From positions 1-27,669 of the IMG/VR virus record IMGVR_UViG_3300042301_002047: a stretch of DNA of 27,669 nucleotides; one strand, given 5' to 3'. Source of the DNA: a virus. Within the stretch, counting starts at the first letter, position 1. Every line of letters begins with the position of its first letter. Positions 20,997 through 27,439 of this stretch are shown piece after piece. Position numbers and translations under genes: made by a program. The notes beneath the pieces were generated by a model. That model was not told the origin of the DNA and ran no database searches. It worked only from the letters and a program-made list of their open reading frames with translations.

Positions 20997-21868
20997 TGAG
21001 CATTCAGCCTGGAGTCGGGTTTTCCTTTAAGTCGTCTAGCCACGGCACAACGCTGGACATCGACCCGGTCTGGTCGAACCTCACAAGCACCCAACCGCAA
21101 ATCACCCCCGACGGTGGTGGCGAGGTATTCGTCGAAGACGACGAGCCGACCGGAACGGTCAACGTCATGGTGGCGAAGATGCGCGTCCTCATCCAAGACC
21201 GATGGGAGGGCACGGGCTACGACCTCACGACCGCAGAATACGCCATCAATGGCATCTATGCTTACCCGACTGGGTCAAAGGTAGCCGGCACCGATGTCAC
21301 AAGCATCTTCTGCGACGACGGCTCAAAGTTTGTTTTAGCCAACGCAGCCAACGGAGGTTCGGACATTTGGTACGTTTGTTTAATCAGGCAGCCGATGAAC
21401 CAGACGGGCGAACTCCTCGGGCCTCAGCTCGTGATCATGTCGCCCGACTCTGACGCGTACGCAAAGACGACCCCTTGGGGCGAGGCCGACACGACCGACT
21501 GCATCCGCCTGCTTAACATCGCGACAACCAACGAACTCGACGTGGACGGCACGACCTACAGTTTTATCACCAACATTACCGCCACGCCTACGCAGTATAA
21601 CTACAACTGCCAACGCGTCATCGTAGCCACATTGACCTTTTCTGGTTCAGCCATTGTCCTTAACCAGCATTTAACCGGAGCCATCACCCTGCCGAACGTG
21701 GTCCAATTCTTCGGCACCGAGTCGATCCCTGTGGGCGACCCTTCGCCGCCTACCGCTTGGCCGCAGTATAGTTCCGAGAGCGACGACTGGAATGGGGCTT
21801 GGACGGGGTACACCAAGGCGTCCACCTTTGTATCCAGCCCAATCTCGCCCCCTGGCTTCCCGAACTGA
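20996..21868 (+). CDS. Unidentified tail-tip or baseplate-like protein (290 residues)
   Basis: Start at ATG 20996, which overlaps the previous TGA. Upstream codons in this frame overlap the preceding gene by 150 bases and are not native. The 290-residue protein is beta-rich and acidic (for example GGGEVFVEDDEPTGTVNVMVAKMRVLIQDRWEGTGYD), with a C-terminal proline/serine-rich segment (SPPTAWPQYSSESDDWNGAW...ISPPGFPN). No family recognised. It is followed by two fibre-type genes, so it may be the adaptor between tail tip and fibres, but this is context only. Confidence 0.6.
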   Translation: MSIQPGVGFSFKSSSHGTTLDIDPVWSNLTSTQPQITPDGGGEVFVEDDEPTGTVNVMVAKMRVLIQDRWEGTGYDLTTAEYAINGIYAYPTGSKVAGTDVTSIFCDDGSKFVLANAANGGSDIWYVCLIRQPMNQTGELLGPQLVIMSPDSDAYAKTTPWGEADTTDCIRLLNIATTNELDVDGTTYSFITNITATPTQYNYNCQRVIVATLTFSGSAIVLNQHLTGAITLPNVVQFFGTESIPVGDPSPPTAWPQYSSESDDWNGAWTGYTKASTFVSSPISPPGFPN

Positions 21869-21901
21869 CCCCCCTTCCAATCCCAGCAACATTAAGACCC
21901 G

Positions 21902-22216
21902 ATGACCTGCTCGACCTCAGTCACCTTCAAACGCGGCACGACCTTCGCGGCGACTGTCACCTACACCCCCGAGGCCGGCGGCCCTGCTAATCTCCTTAGC
22001 ACCACGGTGACCTCGGACATCATCGACTACGCGGGCAACGTCTACCCCTGCACAATCACGATGGCGGGCAACGGCCTTTCCTTCGTGGCCTCCTACAGCC
22101 CGACCGCCAACTGGACGCTCGGCTCGGCCCGCTGGGACATCAAGTTCGCCTACGGCACGACGGTCTTCTACTCGGAGACCATGCGCCTCAACGTCATCGA
22201 CCAAGTCACGGCCTAA
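21902..22216 (+). CDS. Small beta-sandwich protein of phage tail-fibre loci
   Basis: A 104-residue protein with FKRGTTFAATVTYTPEAGGPANL, then ...FVASYSPTANWTLGSARWDIKFAYG and a final strand SETMRLNVIDQVTA. This matches the widespread family of short phage proteins with the 'f.rGdtf...vtyt...g.p.dLtg...w...lp.G.yrwDi...dg....t..G.l.V..dvT' pattern, found beside tail fibre genes. The function of the family is not known to me. A structural adaptor or fibre base is plausible. The next gene starts five bases after the stop. Confidence 0.65.
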   Translation: MTCSTSVTFKRGTTFAATVTYTPEAGGPANLLSTTVTSDIIDYAGNVYPCTITMAGNGLSFVASYSPTANWTLGSARWDIKFAYGTTVFYSETMRLNVIDQVTA

Positions 22217-22221
22217 GCCCG

Positions 22222-23238
22222 ATGCCCATCTCCATCTCTTCGCAAGTCCTGGGGACGCTCTCGGTCACGGTGGCGGAGACAACTGGGACGCTTGAGGTCG
22301 CCGTCCTTGCGACCGCCCCTGCCGTCCTTTCGGTGGAACTCGGTACGCCCGGCCCTGCGGCGACTGTGGCGGTGGGTACGACTACGACCCTGTCCGCTGG
22401 CTCCTCGGCGACGGTGACCAATGTCGGCACCTCCCTCGCGGCGGTCCTAAACTTCGGCATCCCGCAAGGCATCCAAGGCCAGACAGGCCAGACGGGCCAG
22501 ACGGGTGCGACTGGGGCCACCGGGGCTACGGGCACGGCTGCCACCATCACGGTCGGTTCGACGACCACGCTCACCCCTGGCTCCTCCGCCACGGTCACGA
22601 ACTCGGGCACCTCTTCCGCAGCCGTCCTCGACTTCGGCATCCCTTCGGGCTCGACAATCCAAGTCCAAGCCCAAGTCCGTAACGAGACGGGGGCGACCCT
22701 CACGAAGGGCACGGTGGTCTACATCAACGGCGGGGCAGGCAACAAGGTCACGGTCACGAAGGCCATCGCCACGGGGGACGCGACCTCCGCCCAGACCTTC
22801 GGCATCATCATCACGGACATCCCGAATAACCAGAACGGTTATGCCTGCGTCCTTGGTCTGCTGGAGAACCTCAACACCTCGGCCTACACCGAAGGCCAGC
22901 AGCTCTATCTCAGCCCGACGACCGCCGGCGCCTTCACGACCACGAAGCCCTCGGCCCCCGACCATATGGTCTACGTCGCCATCGTGGAGCGGGTACACGC
23001 CAACCAAGGCACCATCCTCGTCCGTATCCAGAACGGCTACGAGCTGGAGGAACTGCACAACGTCGCGATCTCCTCGGTGGCGAACAACCAAGGCCTCTTC
23101 TACGAGTCCTCGACCTCCCTCTGGAAGAACAAGTCCATCGCCACCATCCTCGGCTATACGCCCCTGGCTGACGCCCCTTCCGACGGCTCACCCTACGTCC
23201 GCAAAAACGGTGCTTGGGAACAACTCGTAATCTCTTAA
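22222..23238 (+). CDS. Tail fibre protein with duplicated module and collagen-like stretch
   Basis: A 338-residue fibre-like protein. Residues 46-83 and 106-143 are two copies of a 38-residue module (VGTTTTLSAGSSATVTNVG... and VGSTTTLTPGSSATVTNSG..., each ending FGIP-G), separated by a collagen-like Gly-X-Y run (residues 83-104, GIQGQTGQTGQTGATGATG). Residues 150-280 form a beta domain with TKGTVVYINGG and a 'GQQLYLSPTTAGAFTT' segment typical of phage capsid or fibre decorations. The end (LGYTPLADAPSDGSPYVRKNGAW) is the classic 'LGYTP...sdG..Y.R.nG.W' fibre tail motif. Probably trimeric, part of the host-recognition apparatus. Confidence 0.8.
   Translation: MPISISSQVLGTLSVTVAETTGTLEVAVLATAPAVLSVELGTPGPAATVAVGTTTTLSAGSSATVTNVGTSLAAVLNFGIPQGIQGQTGQTGQTGATGATGATGTAATITVGSTTTLTPGSSATVTNSGTSSAAVLDFGIPSGSTIQVQAQVRNETGATLTKGTVVYINGGAGNKVTVTKAIATGDATSAQTFGIIITDIPNNQNGYACVLGLLENLNTSAYTEGQQLYLSPTTAGAFTTTKPSAPDHMVYVAIVERVHANQGTILVRIQNGYELEELHNVAISSVANNQGLFYESSTSLWKNKSIATILGYTPLADAPSDGSPYVRKNGAWEQLVIS
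22482..22533 (+). repeat. Collagen-like Gly-X-Y coding repeat
   Basis: Short near-repeats of 9 bases (for example CAGACAGGC, CAGACGGGC, CAGACGGGT) code for the G-Q-T and G-A-T triplets of the fibre. Such repeats can vary in number by slippage and so change fibre length. Confidence 0.5.
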
Positions 23239-23247
23239 AACAACCGC

Positions 23248-24888
23248 ATGGCCATCAACCTCTATAGCAAAGCCTCCGTCGACTCGCTCCTCACGGCGAA
23301 GCTCTCCATCTCGTCCCTGTCCAACGCGGCGGCAACGACCCTGAACGGAACGGCCCCGACCACCGGGCAAGTCCTGTCCTTCGACGGAACGGAACTCAAG
23401 TGGGCGACTCCTGCTGGTGGCGGTACTTGGGGTAGCATCACGGGCACCCTGTCCTCGCAGACCGACCTTAACACGGCGCTCAACGCCCGCGTCTCCACGG
23501 CTGGGGACACGATGGACAACAACGCCCTCCTAGAGTTTAACGACACGGTCAACCTATCTCACCTCGGCATCAATGGCAACGGCGTCACCGTTGAGGGTGT
23601 TGCAGGCTTGGCTGGGCTTTCGTCCAACTTGAACATGGACAGGCTGTCGATCACGGACGGCACGGACACGGCGGAGTTTGGACTAAGCGGCATCGAGTTT
23701 GCGGACGGGACGACCCAGACCACGGCCTACACGGGTGGCGCCACCTACCTTGGCGACCGCATCAGCATCTACGCTGGGTACCTTTACAATGAGGACAACT
23801 CGGCCTATGTCTCAACGCTGACCCTTAGCGGTGCGTCCACGATGAACGCCCAGAACTTCACCCTGCAAGCGAGCGGTGGCGGCGTGCTGACCTTCTCGGA
23901 TGCCACGACCCAATCGACCGCGGCAATCGGCATCCCTACGGCTGGGGCTACGGGGCAAGTGCTGACTAAAAACTCCGGCACCAACTACGATGTCTCTTGG
24001 GTCGCTCCGAGTGGCTGCGTCGTGAACACCTACGGTTCGTCCTCCACGTCTGGTTCCTTCACCTGGACTAAGCCTGCTGGGGCGAAGTGGGTTGAAATCT
24101 TGCTCTACGGAGGCGGCGGCGGCGGTGGTTCTGGTTCTCGTCGTGCCACACTTACCGCCCGAGGCGGAGGCGCTGCTGGTGGCGGTGCTGGCTATTGCCA
24201 CGCCATCCTGTCGGCAGACTTCCTTTCATCGACTGAAAGCGTCAGCGTAGGCGCTGGAGGTACTGCGGGTACGGCGCAAACGGTCGACTCATCTGGCGGC
24301 AACAATGGAGGCAACGGAGGAAATACCACATTTAAGGATTTTCGCGCACTTGGTGGAAACTTCGGGTCTGCTGGAAATGTTGGATTTGTTTCTGGTGGTG
24401 CCGCAATTATCAGTTCAAATCTTTGGCTTGAAGGATCGACGACTGGCTCGCTTGGCGGTAGCGGTCAGGCTACCGCTGGCGGAGCAGGAAGCTCGCGAAA
24501 CAATAACTGCGATATCCCAACAGGTGGCGGGGGAGGTGCCGGTGCCGGTGCGGCTTCAACCACGAACGCAAGCGGCGGAGATGGTGCTGGAATTATCCTC
24601 AATTCAATCCGCTGTGGCCTTCTCAGCGCAATCTCTGGAGGGACTGGAGGAAGCCCGACAACCCCAACGCAAGCAACCGCAGGAACCTCGGCGACCACGC
24701 GTTATTTCCAAGGTGGCACGGGCGGAGGCGGTGGATATTACAAGACCGCAGCCGCAGGCGGAACGGGCGGTGCAGGAGGCTGGCCCGGTGGTGGCGGCGG
24801 TGGCGGCGGTGCCAGCGATAATTCCTTCGCCTCAGGAGCAGGCGGTAACGGCGGTAACGGCTTCGCAATCATCATCACCCACTTCTAA
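23248..24888 (+). CDS. Tail fibre / receptor-binding protein with glycine-rich tip
   Basis: A 546-residue protein. The N-terminal part (MAINLYSKASVDSLLTAKL and repeated GQVL...W motifs at about 39-53 and 235-251) looks like a fibre shaft. A strand, TSGSFTWTKPAGAKWVEILLYGGGGGGG (about 268-295), introduces a glycine-rich domain reaching almost to the C-terminus (about 288-540), with G-G-N-G-G, GGGGGAGAG and similar runs. Glycine-rich tips with polyglycine sandwiches bind receptors in other phages (for example T-even gp38-type adhesins). Part of the tip (about 24305-24660) is visibly less GC-rich than its surroundings, as expected for an exchanged host-recognition segment. No endopeptidase or chaperone domain is seen at the end. 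Confidence 0.8.
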   Translation: MAINLYSKASVDSLLTAKLSISSLSNAAATTLNGTAPTTGQVLSFDGTELKWATPAGGGTWGSITGTLSSQTDLNTALNARVSTAGDTMDNNALLEFNDTVNLSHLGINGNGVTVEGVAGLAGLSSNLNMDRLSITDGTDTAEFGLSGIEFADGTTQTTAYTGGATYLGDRISIYAGYLYNEDNSAYVSTLTLSGASTMNAQNFTLQASGGGVLTFSDATTQSTAAIGIPTAGATGQVLTKNSGTNYDVSWVAPSGCVVNTYGSSSTSGSFTWTKPAGAKWVEILLYGGGGGGGSGSRRATLTARGGGAAGGGAGYCHAILSADFLSSTESVSVGAGGTAGTAQTVDSSGGNNGGNGGNTTFKDFRALGGNFGSAGNVGFVSGGAAIISSNLWLEGSTTGSLGGSGQATAGGAGSSRNNNCDIPTGGGGGAGAGAASTTNASGGDGAGIILNSIRCGLLSAISGGTGGSPTTPTQATAGTSATTRYFQGGTGGGGGYYKTAAAGGTGGAGGWPGGGGGGGGASDNSFASGAGGNGGNGFAIIITHF

Positions 24889-24893
24889 ACCCT

Positions 24894-25112
24894 ATGCCCT
24901 ACACCGACCAAAACAACCTCCTCTGGACTCGCTCCGAAGACCTCACCTCCATCACTTGCGAAGACGGACGCCAAGTCCTCGGCAACGCCGAGATGTCCGA
25001 CGAGTATCTCGTCAGCGTGGCCTACCAATCTGCCGAACCCGTCAAGACTGACGCCGAGCGGATCGCGGAACTCGAAGCCCAACTCGCCGCCCTCCTCGCT
25101 AAACTTTCCTAA
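24894..25112 (+). CDS. Small protein with C-terminal coiled coil after the fibre gene
   Basis: A 72-residue protein, five bases after the fibre stop. An N-terminal beta-like part (YTDQNNLLWTRSEDLTSITCEDGRQVLG) is followed by a strong short coiled coil (AERIAELEAQLAALLAKLS). Small coiled-coil proteins right behind fibre genes are sometimes fibre assembly helpers, but this is not shown. The composition is typical of the phage. Confidence 0.7.
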   Translation: MPYTDQNNLLWTRSEDLTSITCEDGRQVLGNAEMSDEYLVSVAYQSAEPVKTDAERIAELEAQLAALLAKLS

Positions 25113-25115
25113 CCT

Positions 25116-25256
25116 ATGTCCTACCTCATCCTCTTCATCACCGGCCTCCTCATCGGTTTCGTCGCTGGCCTTCTCGTTTACAGAAAGCACTCCGACCGCA
25201 TCAAGTCCACCGAGGACAAGGGCAAGACCATCATCGACGCGCTCAAGGGTCGCTGA
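25116..25256 (+). CDS. 46-residue single-membrane-segment peptide
   Basis: ATG 25116, three bases after the previous stop, opens a frame ending TGA at 25254-25256. The peptide MSYLILFITGLLIGFVAGLL is a clear transmembrane helix, followed by VYRKHSDRIKSTEDKGKTII and a basic end (DALKGR). The N-out or N-in orientation cannot be settled, though the positive tail favours C-in. It is the first of a run of membrane genes and could be a small holin-like or antiholin-like peptide, or a spanin helper. Confidence 0.7.
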   Translation: MSYLILFITGLLIGFVAGLLVYRKHSDRIKSTEDKGKTIIDALKGR

Positions 25257-25283
25257 CCTTAAAACGGTTAAGACCAATTTACG

Positions 25284-25997
25284 ATGCATCGCATTTTGGT
25301 CATCTCTCTTCTCCTGGCTGGATGTGCCACGACTCCGCCTGTCCCTGAACCTGTCCCGCAGGAGGGGACGCTGGAGGTCGTCGGCAAGAAGGAGGACAAG
25401 TTGGAGTCCCGCACCTCCGCCGCCGTTGCCGTAGCCAAGGCCAACGCAGACCAGCCAGCCATCGTCCGCTCGGAGTTATCCGTTGCCGAGGCAGGCTTGC
25501 CTCCCCCGTCCGCTGCCGACCTCGCCTACGCCCAAGCCCGGGCCGCCAAGCAAGACCCTAAGGCCTACGAGTCCAGCATCGCCAACGCCGCCAAGGCCAA
25601 GGCCGACATCGACGCCATGTGGCACAAGCTCGAAGCCGAGCAGAAACAGAACGCCGAGGTCATGTCGAAGATGGTCGGTGAAATCGACACGTTAAAGAAA
25701 CACGTCGAAGAGGCGAAGAAGGAAGGCCAGCGGAACCTCTACGCGATGGTCGCCGCGGGGATGATGGTCCTCGGTGGTTTCGCCATCGCCTTCGGTCGCG
25801 TCATGATCGGGGCGGGCCTCCTCGTCTCTGGCGTCTGCATCGGCGCCGTTCCCTTCCTCCTCGACTCGCCTTGGTTCCTGCCGTCCGTGGGCGGTCTCTT
25901 CCTTGTCGGCCTCCTTCTCGGGGGATGGCATCTCTACAGCGGACACCTCAATAAATCGCATGGCCCTCAAGAAGAAGATAAAAATCAAGGAGGCTAG
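25284..25997 (+). CDS. Lipoprotein with coiled coil and three membrane segments (spanin-like candidate)
   Basis: A 237-residue protein starting at ATG 25284 after an A/T-rich leader. Residues 1-14 (MHRILVISLLLAGC) are a lipoprotein signal with lipobox L-A-G-C14. The +2 residue is alanine, which favours outer-membrane sorting. A proline-rich linker and then a long helical, coiled-coil-prone region (about 98-150, IANAAKAKADIDAMWHKLE...KKHVEEAKKEGQR) lead to three predicted membrane segments (about 153-170, 173-193, 197-218). A lipoprotein joined to membrane helices by a coiled coil is the plan of unimolecular spanins, which bridge and fuse inner and outer membrane in the last step of lysis. Having three helices instead of one is unusual. 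Confidence in the spanin role is moderate. Confidence 0.7.
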   Translation: MHRILVISLLLAGCATTPPVPEPVPQEGTLEVVGKKEDKLESRTSAAVAVAKANADQPAIVRSELSVAEAGLPPPSAADLAYAQARAAKQDPKAYESSIANAAKAKADIDAMWHKLEAEQKQNAEVMSKMVGEIDTLKKHVEEAKKEGQRNLYAMVAAGMMVLGGFAIAFGRVMIGAGLLVSGVCIGAVPFLLDSPWFLPSVGGLFLVGLLLGGWHLYSGHLNKSHGPQEEDKNQGG

Positions 25998-26217
25998 GAT
26001 GGGGCGGCGTCTCTTGGGTCAGGCCATCAAGGAGGGTGACTCCTACACCATCCGCATCAACTCGAACCACGGCACGGAAAGGTCACGGCTGAACACGGTC
26101 GTCCACGAAGCCCTGCACGTCGGCGACTTCGACCTTACGGAAGCCCACGTCCGCTCCCTGACCTCCGTCGTCACCGAAGTCCTCTGGCGGGAAGGCTACC
26201 GCCGCATCAAGCAATGA
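25960..26217 (+). CDS. Small HExxH protein, putative metallopeptidase
   Basis: An 85-residue protein. The ATG at 25960 overlaps the end of the previous gene by 38 bases. An alternative ATG at 25999 has a good AAGGAGG (25987-25993) at five bases' spacing, and would remove the first 13 residues (ALKKKIKIKEAR), a likely beta strand. HEALH (residues 49-53) is a zinc-binding HExxH motif, with D56, D58 or E61 as a possible further ligand. It is followed by a helix ending SVVTEVLWREGYRRI, a widespread phage small-protein pattern ('iHE.lH....l.e..v..l...l...L.r.GyR'). In the lysis cassette a role in lysis or in protein processing is possible. The next gene overlaps the stop (ATGA). Confidence 0.7.
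   Translation: MALKKKIKIKEARMGRRLLGQAIKEGDSYTIRINSNHGTERSRLNTVVHEALHVGDFDLTEAHVRSLTSVVTEVLWREGYRRIKQ
25987..25993 (+). promoter_or_regulatory. Strong Shine-Dalgarno sequence inside the lipoprotein gene end
   Basis: AAGGAGG, five bases before the ATG at 25999, is one of the very few canonical ribosome-binding sites in this genome. It favours the shorter start of the HExxH gene or a second, shorter product. Confidence 0.5.
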
Positions 26218-26582
26218 GTCCTCCCCCGCCCATCGACAGCGACTCCACGCAGTCCCTCGTCAAGGATGGCCTTGTGGCCTCGATCCTCGGAGGCCTCGCG
26301 ATGACGGCACGGCTTCTCCTCTCGACCGAGCCTGTCTCACCGGGCTGGGTACTACGCCGTATTACTGCCGCCGCCATCACCGCGGCCCTTGTCGGCTACG
26401 GCATTGCCGACCATATCTCTTCCCCTGGACTACGGATGGCAGTCGTCGGTGCGTCTGGCTACGCTGCCCCCGAGGTCATGGACTACGTCCTGAAGTATAT
26501 CAAAGCCCGCGGCGAGGCCGAGGTCGCCAAGGTGACCAAGAAACCCAATGGCAAAAAGAAACCAGCCAAGCGCAGGAAGTGA
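26214..26582 (+). CDS. Holin-like membrane protein
   Basis: A 122-residue protein starting in the stop of the HExxH gene (ATGA). Two to three membrane segments are visible: LVASILGGLAMTARLLLS (about 19-36), ITAAAITAALVGYGIAD (about 50-66) and MAVVGASGYAAPEVMDYVL (about 75-93). They are followed by a highly basic tail (KKPNGKKKPAKRRK), the layout of phage holins of the LydA/superfamily III kind ('vk.gl.a.lgg.a...r......... r....a...a...g......').  Holins form lesions in the inner membrane at a set time. The exported lysin at 552-998 is its likely partner via the circular join. Confidence 0.75.
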   Translation: MSPPPPIDSDSTQSLVKDGLVASILGGLAMTARLLLSTEPVSPGWVLRRITAAAITAALVGYGIADHISSPGLRMAVVGASGYAAPEVMDYVLKYIKARGEAEVAKVTKKPNGKKKPAKRRK

Positions 26583-26589
26583 GTCTAAC

Positions 26590-26874
26590 ATGATGTGGGC
26601 GACGGTGGCCCTGCTTGTTTGCTCTGCCGTGGGGGCTTTCAGCGTGGCCTATATCAGCTCGTACATCCTCGACTCCTTTCAGAACACAACTGCGATGGTC
26701 ATGCTGATCACGGACGCCGGCACGAAGTCGGACGACGCGAACCTTGAGCGCCAACTGTCCGTCGCCACCTTGGGGCTGAAGGCCTGCCGCGACCTTGGCT
26801 GGGCCTTGGCGGTCGGGTGCCTAGGGGTGGGGGTGGCGGTCTTCCTACGCTTCCGCCGTCAAAACGCCTCCTAG
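26590..26874 (+). CDS. Small two-segment membrane protein (second holin or antiholin candidate)
   Basis: Start taken at ATG 26590, eight bases after the holin stop. ATG 26548 in the same frame would overlap the holin by 35 bases. The 94-residue protein has membrane segments MMWATVALLVCSAVGAFSVAYI (about 1-22) and GWALAVGCLGVGVAVFL (about 71-87), with a charged loop between and a short basic end (RFRRQNAS). Directly behind a holin this could be an antiholin, but there is no sequence evidence beyond topology. Confidence 0.65.
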   Translation: MMWATVALLVCSAVGAFSVAYISSYILDSFQNTTAMVMLITDAGTKSDDANLERQLSVATLGLKACRDLGWALAVGCLGVGVAVFLRFRRQNAS

Positions 26875-27033
26875 GGCAAGCCAAGGGGGTCAAATGGGGG
26901 TTTCCATAACTCCCCCCAGTCGGCTTCCTTTGCCAACTAAAGGGGGGTAAAGTGTCCAATCTAAGCCCCTTAGAAGATTGTGCTTGTGTTTAAATCTAAA
27001 GCCTTCAGAAAAGAGGAGTACCCAATACACCAC
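26875..27033. promoter_or_regulatory. 159-bp non-coding region between late and early genes
   Basis: This gap, the second longest in the window, contains runs of G and C (GGGGG at 26896-26900, CCCCCC at 26912-26917, GGGGGG at 26942-26947) that can pair in alternative ways. It also contains a perfect 6-bp hairpin TCTAAG-CCC-CTTAGA (26960-26974) inside CAATCT...AGATTG (26957-26980), then an A/T-rich stretch (GTGTTTAAATCTAAAG). The late transcript probably ends here and an early promoter probably lies in the A/T-rich part. No convincing -35/-10 pair is visible, and no U-run follows the stems. Confidence 0.5.
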
Positions 27034-27300
27034 ATGACCACCACGACCGATAAGCAAGCCACCACCGAACACCTCATCCGCGCTCTTTACGCCGCCAAGG
27101 CCGAGTTCAAGGATGCCGCTGCCGCTGTTGCCACCGCAGAGCATGAACTGCAGTCCGTCCTCGCCGATGCTTCTGCCTGTGCCGGCGATCGCAACGACGC
27201 TTCCTGCGTCCGAGTCAATGCCTTGTCCCGCTACGAAGAAGCCGAAGTCGCCTATCAAGCCATCCACCGCGTCTGCCGCAAACTTGCCCTTGTCTCTTAA
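27034..27300 (+). CDS. Unknown 88-residue helical early protein
   Basis: Start at ATG 27034 after the leader AGAGGAGTACCCAATACACCAC. The frame is open upstream to 26980, but that part lies in the hairpin region and has a different composition. The protein is a mostly helical, alanine-rich chain (LIRALYAAKAEFKDAAAAVATAEHELQSVLADAS and YEEAEVAYQAIHRVCRKLAL) with three cysteines. No family recognised. First gene after the putative early control region. Confidence 0.7.
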   Translation: MTTTTDKQATTEHLIRALYAAKAEFKDAAAAVATAEHELQSVLADASACAGDRNDASCVRVNALSRYEEAEVAYQAIHRVCRKLALVS

Positions 27301-27324
27301 CCCCCAACCAACCCACCCAACCAC

Positions 27325-27426
27325 ATGAAACTCCTCCTCGCCCTCCTCGCCGGTCTCGCCCTCGCGGCCTACATCCTCGCCCTCGCCGACGGCCCCAGCC
27401 TCGTCGACATCATCAACAAGTTCTAA
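27325..27426 (+). CDS. 33-residue membrane-anchored peptide
   Basis: ATG 27325 follows the striking leader CCAACCAACCCACCCAACCAC. The peptide MKLLLALLAGLALAAYILAL is one hydrophobic segment with a short polar end (ADGPSLVDIINKF), too short for the ORF search used by most tools. It could insert in the inner membrane or be a cleaved signal-like peptide. It sits between two clear early genes and has the same C/A-rich leader type, which supports translation. Confidence 0.55.
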   Translation: MKLLLALLAGLALAAYILALADGPSLVDIINKF

Positions 27427-27439
27427 TCTCCCAACCCAC

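Noticed and set aside
24100-24885. CRISPR-like or tandem repeats in the glycine-rich region
   Set aside because: The repeats are short, irregular GGN codon runs within one open frame, without conserved repeat-spacer structure.
24305-25051. Plus-strand frame of 248 codons overlapping the glycine-rich fibre tip
   Set aside because: An alternate frame of glycine codons gives A/E/V/R-rich pseudo-protein. The main frame is the one that continues the fibre and ends sensibly.
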